Under the pieces are notes generated by a model. That model saw only the letters and a program-made list of their open reading frames with translations, did no database searches and was not told where the DNA came from. A stretch of 64,000 nt of DNA from Urechis unicinctus (lineage: Eukaryota; Annelida; Polychaeta; Xenopneusta; Urechidae). The stretch spans positions 27,198,050-27,262,049 of the forward strand of contig CM067350.1 of assembly GCA_034190875.2 (NCBI GenBank), in the 5' to 3' direction. This document shows positions 55,746-64,000 of the stretch, in pieces; within the stretch, counting starts at the first letter, position 1; the number at the start of each line of letters is the position of its first letter. Position numbers and translations under genes: made by a program.

Positions 55746-56289
55746 ATCAGCGTGTGCTATATATGACACACATCCAGACTACGACATTTGATATCATAAA
55801 ACTGCATGTACGTAAGCATTTCGCCGATGACTTTGAAATTGCCTACATGTTATCAAACACTTCATTGTGCTTAGCTTCGGTTTAAAAATCAAATCGCTCA
55901 TCGGTAAGATTCTTTAAGGTCATCACTGTTTTTCTAAAAGAAACGTATTATTAATTCAGGTATCGATGATCTGAAAAAAGGGGCTAAGATTAATTGATTT
56001 GACACACATACATTAGCTTTCATTTTCACAAAATCTAGTCAGAATTAAAAAATACTCGCAAAGGGCGAAGTTAATGAGTTCACCGAGACTCAAACACGTG
56101 CTAAATAGGTGACAGAAAAGCGTGGTCGGTTATTCGTCGTTTTCAATGTGATGCTAAAGCGGATTCGTATTAGAGTGCAAACCTTTCTGTAGCTGCAAAT
56201 AGACTTATAAGAGTAATAAAAGATTATAGAATTGACATGATATGCGACTAGCATCCACCCTGCGGTTATCGTATTCCTATTCCTAGCGG

Positions 56290-56376
56290 CTGCGAATTGC
56301 GCTGCTTTTGGATGCTCAAATAAAACTGTAATCGGCCTGATCTGTCATTTTGTAGGTTTCCTAAGGACGAGGAAAG
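56290..56376 (+). pseudogene. THAP exon remnant of the transposase, copy 2
   Basis: The codons for NCAAFGCSN are present, then a one-base deletion relative to copy 1 shifts the frame before the codons for DLSFCRFPK. After these, copy 2 keeps the bases for D-E-E-R up to the gtaag donor at about 56377. The start codon region of copy 1 is missing because about 40 bases upstream are deleted. It is therefore broken at different places from copy 1. Confidence 0.75.
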
Positions 56377-56665
56377 GTAAGTTCACTCAAATTTTGAAGG
56401 TTTTTATGCAAAGAAATAGATTTTGTTGTCTATTTGAAAGCATACTGATGGACGATAATATGTATGCTTCTCAACAGACTTGTATATGGCGGTAATAATT
56501 TCTAAATCGTAGAGCCATTCGTTGACCAACTTGCCATTAAAATAGTGTTACGTCCGTTGCTTCTGTGATAAAACTATATCCACGGTACCATAGGACCATG
56601 TTATTGTGTACAGTTTGTCACCTGTTTGCTGATATAGTAAACATTGCACTCGAAATATGATGGGG

Positions 56666-56940
<275 letters not shown>

Positions 56941-57392
56941 TTATTATCATCATAATTACTCCTCAGAGCTAAATGGCTTACATAAATTGATTATTAGATT
57001 TTAATGTTTTAAAAGTTTTTCTAGTGGTTATATTAGTGATTTATTTGAACTTTGCTATTCTTTTGTTTCATTACAACACCAGGGATGCCATCAACCTCAC
57101 CATAAAAACCTTGTCTCCAAAGACACTTCAAATGAAGGGGCAATTTCCAAAATCAAAAATGCCCAACTGCAGAGGCTATGTTGGCGTGTAACAGCAGACC
57201 ACACATATGCATGTTAAATTAAAAATGGTAAGTTTAAAATGTCATGTCTTTTTTATTGAATGAGATTTGGATTAACTTACTTTTCATTGGGTTCTTGCTA
57301 GTTTTCCGCCAATATAACTGGGAAAGGTTGCTGAATGTTGCCATTTGTCAAAGGGAATATGATTAAAAAAATGCGTGTTTTTTACATACTAG

Positions 57393-57615
57393 CTGAAGCA
57401 CACTGAGGTAAGACTAACCAAACTGAAGGATGATCTTTCCAATTACCGAGAAAAACCAACTCTTGACTTCATCATGTGCCAGATTCGTGAGGGGACAAAA
57501 GAGCTAAAAGGCAGAGGATGGACACCTTGTGATGAATTCCTTGCCATATCGCTTCTGCAATCGAGCTCCATTACGTATCATTTGTTACAGAAATTATTTA
57601 AGCTGCCTTCAGTTT
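57393..57615 (+). pseudogene. Transposase pre-catalytic exon, truncated, copy 2
   Basis: After the acceptor tactag the frame reads LKHTEVRLTKLKDD, then CQIREGTKELKGRGW and LFKLPSV. It is open for 74 codons and matches the copy-1 exon at 23459. At 57615 the homology to copy 1 ends abruptly, so the catalytic core is absent from this copy. Confidence 0.8.
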
Positions 57616-59797
57616 GGTATTCTAAAATCTTTGGTGTAATCCAGATAGACAGATATGGTTTGACGGCTATATCGAGCAATTGTCACTCAAATACCTTAGG
57701 GTTAAATCGGCGTAATATATGGAAAGACATATGCCAAACATATAAGAGCTTTTGAATTGTCCTCGGTTTATTAAAGCCGTCATTGTCAAAACACGGGAGC
57801 GCAGGGTGTCATTGTTGCATCGTTTAATTTATCGAAATTCCCTGTTGTAGTACTCGATTATTTATTTACCGACATTTGAGTAAGACTTGTATGGAAGCAT
57901 TAACGTCAAAATGTTCAGTCGATATATGTTTGTAGAACACTTCGTTTCTACCACAGTGTACCATAGCCGATCCCTGTAGGACTTCGGTCCGACACTGTTG
58001 CTGATAGCAAATGCATTTAGCTTGGGGTACAAGTTACTGGACAAAAATACTAGTTCAGTTACCAACTTTGTAATATTATTTTCTACATTTGTATCATTAT
58101 AAGTGAAACTGCTATGGAGAAATTTGATAAATATTTTTTTTACCTGACCTTTGATAGTTGTGATGAATATTTAGGTGTTAGTAATGTTTGTTAAATGCTA
58201 TTATTGCCGGCTGTTATTCCAAATATCTAAGTGTATCGCTTAACGTCGTCGGCCGTTCACTGGTGCTAATTTGTTGACAGAACATTGATTATATGCCGCT
58301 CCACAAGGATATATTATGAAGTGTTCGGCCTGGCCATATTGGCTAAGCAAGTGACACGAGTAGGTATACAGTGACCTTTGCGAGTATGATCGCTTGCCAG
58401 TACATGATAACCATCCCTTCACTGGTATTTATAACAGGAGTGGATATACAATGGCCCGCTTGAGAGACAAATACACTCACTACACGAAGTATCGCACTGT
58501 ATTTTGGAAAGAAATATCTCTCTAAGTGTAATATAATTGAATGGCAATATTTTGAGAACATCAAAGCAAACAAACGCGTTCCGATCTTCCCAAATAAGCC
58601 TCAAGGAGGTAAGCTGCTTTGCAGTGCTTCGAAATCATCAGACGGAGCAGTGGTTTACTGACATGCAAGATGTGGGTTCGATCCCAATGTGCGACAATCT
58701 GAGGATCACAATTACGTAGCGTAACAGACCATGTCCTCCTTCTAAGAGGCACACAAGCCAAATAATCGAGCCAAGAGACGATGATTTCGATGTATCAAAA
58801 CTGTAGCAATGTGAAGACACGAGCGAATCAGCATTATGCTTATGACCTGACAGAAATCAATTATGTCTCAAGTACATCGGATACTGCACCCTTTACATCC
58901 GTAATAAGGCTATATTATGCTCTAGTCAAATTTGTATTAGTTAGATAATTCTGAATGCTCCCTGGTGGCTGTCATAACATCCGCTTGGGTTCCTAATCAA
59001 GCTTTGTATTAAACCGCACATGGCCGACGTTTAACGTGCTCAAATAACAATCACTCAATTATATGGCACCTTGCATGTTTTTTCTGTGTTTGTGTGAATC
59101 CCGCAAGCCTTCAGTGACACCAGCGTAAATGGACATATTTTGCTGGGTTTAATAGACAGATATCACGTGTCACAACGCATATACATCGTACACATGATTC
59201 GCCTAGTGCTTATCTATTGCGTAACTATGTCGGAGACGAAGGACGTCTGTATGGTCTTTCGGCGGATTTTAACAATATTCTCACGATTGCCGCTTTTTGA
59301 CGTCCTTTCCCGAGACAGCCACAAGTCAAGTGTATCGCGGTACCTTACCTTGCCGTTTATCATCCGAGTAATCCTTGCTCAAGTTTATAAATGTGTGCTT
59401 GAAATGGTCTCGGGTGAGTCAATCGACACCAATAGTAGCCTTCGAGGAGGAGGCTTATTTACTTGCCACATGCCACCAGAGGATATGTCCAATTACTGGC
59501 TTCTTTGACTGCACAAAGATATGAAGGAGTGAATTTCATCCTTATTCGAGTTGTTAATGAAGTCCATTAATATAATCAATGGGATGGTATGTCCCTCATC
59601 GCCTGACATTGTGAATTCTGATTAAAATGCTGCCATCAATATATTCCTGGTAGACTGTCGGTCAATGGCTGTGCGCCGCAGACGGTCGCGATGCAAATAA
59701 GGCAATGGTCAGCTTCTCATGAGATTGCCAGGGAACTCATTCAAGGACGATTTGCGTATTTTTTACTTCATATATTTGAAAGCCCCTGAAAAACATA
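57616..59797. other. 2.2 kb in copy 2 replacing the transposase core
   Basis: Copy 1 has about 1.4 kb of transposase sequence (from about 23690 to 25080) between the same flanks; copy 2 has unrelated DNA. The longest open frame is 59140-59508 plus (122 codons), unrecognised. A tRNA-like stretch lies at 58641-58700. No element ends or target duplication are visible at 57615 or 59797, so this looks like a deletion with replacement and not a simple insertion. Confidence 0.8.
58641..58700 (+). repeat. tRNA-like / SINE-like fragment
   Basis: The stretch reads ggagcagtggtttactgaca and then gtgggttcgatcccaatg. The second part matches the RNA polymerase III B box (ggttcgatcc) with a short T-arm-like stem (tggg/ccca). 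The first part resembles the A box and D arm of tRNA-derived SINEs. A full cloverleaf with an acceptor stem does not form, so it is not a working tRNA. No poly-A tail or target duplication is seen. Confidence 0.3.
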
Positions 59798-59949
59798 TTA
59801 TCCCGTTTTGCTTAGGCACATTGTATGCACAGGGTCGGTTGGATGCCGAATTTGAATCGTTCCGTCGAGCGCCAGGTATCATCACGCCAGAGAGATTACG
59901 ATCCGCCCTGCATTTCCTTACAGGATACAACCCATGTACAACATGGTGA
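59719..59949 (+). CDS. Short open frame, copy-2 counterpart of 25054-25236
   Basis: The 76-codon frame starts at ATG 59719 in copy-2-specific sequence and enters shared sequence near 59798 at IIPFCLGTLYAQGRL. It ends LHFLTGYNPCTTW at the same stop as copy 1. The first 26 codons have no counterpart in copy 1. The product is unrecognised. Confidence 0.25.
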   Translation: MRLPGNSFKDDLRIFYFIYLKAPEKHIIPFCLGTLYAQGRLDAEFESFRRAPGIITPERLRSALHFLTGYNPCTTW

Positions 59950-62900
59950 TAGGTTGTCACTGTGCTACTCGTAGATCTTCCATTCCCCAACTCTGTGTAG
60001 CATTATCAGTAGCCGTCACCGGGCATTTTTTGTCTTCTTCTACAGTCATGGTCGCTAGGATTAGCTGCACGGTACATGCAACTGCTTGAGAGATATTTTG
60101 AACCAAATCGTTTGACAACTAATAAGTCAAAAGACACAAGGGTACAACTTCCCAACGATCTAACAACAACGACGACATGGGTGCATCAGACTTCAGCATC
60201 GACGATACATCAGGAGTGTATTGAGTCATTATTTCACTAAATAATATTGCACTTTGCTTTTTGGCTTTGGCTGAGTCATCTAATGAGTTGTATATTTATA
60301 TTATATACAGGCGACGCTTTGGGGTATATGTAGTCTCACATGGCAGTTTCATAATTATTGTATTTGGTTGGAGTACTCTGAACTCACAACAAATATCTAC
60401 TAAGAGAGCCCTACAGCAGCATCAAGCGTTCATGGTAGATCAGATGTGTGTTAGCTTACACGTTTAGTTTTTTATTAGTTCTGTATAACAACCATCATGA
60501 TATGATGTTTACAGTATATAGCTCCTCAGCAGCAATAATGCATTCAACTAGTTTGTTCGGTATAAAAAACGTCAATTCGTTGTTCAGAGTATCTACGTAC
60601 TCTACTTCTGTTGCAGATTGACCATTTACAACAAGAGTCCACCGCATTTGGGATATGATGCTCTTTTTGTAAGCCTGAGATGATGCAGCTAATACGCCAT
60701 CAATGTGCAAGATAGCATGCGCAAGTGGTTCTGACGTCCAGAGAGGTACACCTATTACGTTTCATTTCAAGAGCCATATATCGTACAAGATATAACACTG
60801 TGCATGTAGCACTGCACACCATAGCGACCACCATCATCTCTCGTACCGTGCTAATTACTGAGGCGACCATTCATAAGCATCTATACTATTGTCAATTGTG
60901 ACGCCATCGGTTCCATGATATTACGGTAAATTAAACCCCACCTCATGATCAGTGCAAAACTTTGAAATAGCTTATAACATAAGTTTATTTATGCCGAGAG
61001 GTACTGTATTCAACGAGTTCATTCATGCCAATCGTCGTTATACTAGACCGATCGGCCTCTACAAATCTTAGCTCTAGAGTATATTGTTCTATGTGACGGG
61101 TACACATAAGCCATGAGCCAAACGTGATATTTTGTCGGCACTTCTTGAAAAACATCAGCATGTTTTATTTTTTATTTGTCTACTGATACACAATTGACCT
61201 TCCTTCCAATCTGAAAGGTTTCCGAAGCGATGCCAAAATGCACTGCTTTCAAAGACATCACTTGAGCATTAACTGTCATGTGCTGCTCAAAAATCATTTG
61301 GTGCCCCTTAATGTTAACTTAAATTAAGTGTTTGATATGTACATATGCACCGAATAAAACCTTATAATCCTTTACATATTCGGTATTAATATCCGATCAG
61401 ATGGATTCACCCTTGGTCCTTATAGACCACTGTTGATTTGTATGGCGCTTAAACGATTCCCTTTCTATTCTTAAAATATCTCATAATGTGATAGCACTAT
61501 TGAGGTAATGTAATTTGATGCCGTTGAGTTATTAGGGTGTAGTTTGAAGCACACGTTGATCTCTACCGTAGAAATATCCCTGTTAATATCTTGAAGTTAA
61601 ACATGTTCAAAATTCTGTCCCACTTACAAAACTGATGTAAAATTAATGTTAATTTACAAAACTGATGAAAAATTAATGTTAATTTACATTAAGAAAAAAC
61701 ATTGAGCCCGCGACTGAACCGTGTTTCATAGAGACTTGATATCAAATCAATTCTCTATTATGTGTCGTGTTCATTGGTCGCAAATGTTTTGCTCTGGTTC
61801 ATGTAAAAACAACTAGTCGTTTCGTTCCATACCTGAGCGGTGGATATTCGATAAAACAAAACCAAGGTAGTATATAATCCTTTACACGCGAGCACGCGTA
61901 GTGCTGACATTGGCCGCGATAATCATATGGCTTGTACAATTAAGCATGGCCTATGTAAGTCTGACAATGAATGTTTCCCGTCGCTTCTTTACAAAAGGCT
62001 ACATTTGATAGCGGAACATAACGTTTTGCTCGGAAAAGAGTTAAAGCGCAATGAGCATATTTATGTTCTAATTTTGTTACCATATTCATTTGTAATGTAA
62101 TGAGGAATGGTAATTGTAAGTGTAGGATGTAACGGCACACCAACACTTTAAAGAGAGATAGGGTTGTAGATCAGCTGCCATAATTCTGTTTGTTCTAAAA
62201 TGATCAATAAAGTTTGGTGGCGATTGTTCAGGATCGCACTGGCACACAGCCATACAACGTTACGAAAAGTTATGCTGTCTTGTGGCGCCATCTAACTCAA
62301 TTGATTGAATCGTTAATCGTGTTAACTGTTAAAGCCATATTTACTAACAGTACGAGCCGGTGTACAGGTAAGACGCACAGGCTCCATATGAATGCGAAAT
62401 AGGCTGCTCAGCTCAGCTCAGTTCAGCTCAGCTGGCAGCAATTTGTTTTTCAACAATTCATCGTATTAATAAGCTATTGGGTCTGTAGTTGCGACATTGT
62501 GTTAGATGGACGTGATGTCGTTCTATATAGCTGAACAAAAAATGTAGGTGATATATTTCGCAACAACAACCATTAGCTCCTAGTCGCTATTTTAGTATAA
62601 CGCATAAATATGAGTCCTTTATGGTCCATATTTTGCCAGATTAGTGCCTGTCATAAAGCCATAGAAAACACCTCTACCCATCACAAGTGCAAATACATCA
62701 TTTAGCTGATAATATACGAAATACTTAAGATATCATGCTGTTAGGTCGTACATTATGCGAAAGCTACCAAATGTCTCGTTAACGCAGAACCCACCACATC
62801 ACCTTTTCAACCCAACATCGTTTTTGGTGACCGTTTGTCATCTATCTTAAAAGCCTTTACGTAAATGCATTCATTAACGGTATTGACAAGAACATCAGGC

Positions 62901-63720
62901 GTCGGGCTGAGTGATAAAACCAATACGAAAACGGCCAACGCGAATCCATACGGTGCTTTATAGAACGATTCGTTATGAAACCCATCGTTCATAACTATCC
63001 TCATTATCAATTAGAACGGTAGCAAGTATAGTTTGTTTGTGTCAAATAGTGCATCAATTTGGACCGGCAAGTATAGTTTGTTTGTGTCAAATAGTGTTTC
63101 ATACAAGCGTGTTAACTGGAAGATAATAACATAAGTTATGCATTCATGTGCCTGCACATGTAGGCAAAAACGTTCCCGGAGAATTACATGTCGTAAATAC
63201 TGTCTTCAAATAGGTAGATAATTTCACATATTGCCTAATAATTGTATGCCACTAAATGGTTGGCCTAGTACCAATATCTTCATTCACCCAATGCACTATT
63301 AACTCTGCTTAACATCGTATTCAAAGCATTTTACCTTATACGATCAATGTATCGGCAGTTACTTTATGAAATTGTTCTCATTACCTTCCCTAAGTGTTTG
63401 CATATTAATAATGTGTACTGAATACGTACTTATTTACAAATTTATATGGATGGTTCTGCCCTGCATACCCAACCTGATTGAATACATGATTACGCCTCCC
63501 ATTATTCTCAAGGTCCAAATAATTACAGCAATGACAAATAAACCATGGAAGGAAACCCTTAATCTTAATCTACCTACCGAAGCAGCACTATAGCTGTTAA
63601 TGGGTGTTTTGTACATTCAGATCGACGATGTTTATATCAACCAAATACAACCGCAAGAGAGAATTACACAATACATATCAATCGGTACGTCAATTCTACC
63701 TCAACGTTTACTTATAGTAG
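59950..63720. other. Gene-free right part of the unit, copy 2
   Basis: Counterpart of 25237-29935 without the 25906-26725 block. It holds a 30-bp tandem pair at 61624-61683, the GCTCA microsatellite from about 62403 and the 44-bp tandem pair at about 63022-63105. No gene is recognised. Confidence 0.55.
61537..61685 (+). repeat. Copy-2 insertion with a 30-bp tandem duplication
   Basis: About 135-150 bases absent from copy 1 near 27778. At the right end, a 30-base unit starting ttacaaaactgatg occurs twice (61624-61653 and 61654-61683). The shared sequence then resumes with ttacattaag, so the unit border matches the insertion border. Confidence 0.7.
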
Positions 63721-63900
63721 AAATATAATGGCACATAGCGATAATGTTTTCGGTAGAAAGACCCTGTAGATCATCAATTGCTTCTTCGTTGCTTACATCT
63801 ATGTAACGAGTTCCGCAATGAGAAATCTCTCCACACTTTTCAGATTAATAAGACCTCAAATCCTTAAGATACTATGCACCAATCGCAATGAAAGTTACTG
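63715..63900 (+). repeat. Truncated third copy of the unit
   Basis: Sequence from tagtagaaa onward matches 141-262 and then 325-380 of copy 1, with about 60 bases missing between them. I count about a dozen differences in the first 120 bases, so it is clearly more diverged than copies 1 and 2 are from each other. It stops matching at about 63900. Confidence 0.85.
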
Positions 63901-63988
63901 CTGCACTCCATCCTTCTACCCTGATTTAGAGCAAGTATATCAGGTGATGCGGGGCTTTGTAAGAGCCACGCATGAGCAACTGGATTAG
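63884..63988 (+). other. Short coding-like tail, unrecognised
   Basis: After the copy-3 homology ends at 63900, one frame reads CTPSFYPDLEQVYQVM and then RGFVRATHEQLD before a TAG at 63986. The residue mix looks protein-like, but 30 codons are too few to judge. It could be the end of a gene or element beyond the array. Confidence 0.15.
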
Positions 63989-64000
63989 CGTGTGCATCCC

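Larger units (their letters stand above)
51646..56289. other. Gene-free block, copy 2
   Basis: Counterpart of 17631-22083, with insertions at 53181-53254 and 55464-55745. No gene is recognised. Confidence 0.5.

Noticed and set aside
58641-58700. Functional tRNA gene
   Set aside because: Only the B box and T-arm-like part are good; no acceptor stem or complete cloverleaf forms. Kept only as a low-confidence tRNA-like fragment.

Overview
The window is AT-rich eukaryotic DNA, most likely from an animal. I recognise no host protein-coding gene, no functional RNA gene and no prokaryotic feature. Three things support a eukaryotic source: long impure (TA)n arrays, intron-like splice sites around the one recognisable gene relic, and that relic itself, a THAP/P-element-type transposase. 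I cannot name the species. A highly polymorphic marine invertebrate would fit, but that is inference.

The dominant structure is a direct tandem duplication. Position 1 aligns with 31142 and, apart from indels, the two halves stay collinear to 29935 / 63720. Copy 1 is 1-31141 and copy 2 is 31142-63720. A third, truncated and more diverged fragment follows at 63715-63900, and the final 100 bases match nothing else here. Homology runs to the left window edge, so 31,141 bp is best read as a repeat period and the array may continue to the left. By-eye divergence is uneven: about 0.5% near 5.8-6.8 kb, about 2% at the left end, about 3% near 9 kb, and 5-7% near 22 kb and 29 kb of copy 1. It is about 10% against the copy-3 fragment.

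Layout in copy-1 coordinates: a 333-bp tandem repeat pair (1408-2070, one hybrid unit in copy 2); a 74/81-bp tandem repeat; a foldback element (2469-2586); TA array 1 (4481-5180); gene-free DNA to 12481; a 3.3-kb segment present only in copy 1 (12482-15800); TA array 2 (17222-17630); gene-free DNA to 22083; the P-element-like transposase relic (22084-about 24850) with TA array 3 in its first intron; a short open frame (25054-25236); and gene-free DNA to the end of the unit. Copy 2 keeps the same order. It adds a 5.7-kb segment (39066-44799), a 0.9-kb segment (49752-50658) and smaller insertions, and it has unrelated DNA (57616-59797) in place of the transposase core.

No genes work together here. 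The only recognisable gene is a dead DNA-transposon gene, carried in both unit copies and decaying differently in each. The window mainly records how a large duplicated segment diverges by recombination, insertion/deletion and repeat turnover. A competing explanation, two haplotypes wrongly joined in tandem by the assembler, cannot be excluded from sequence alone.
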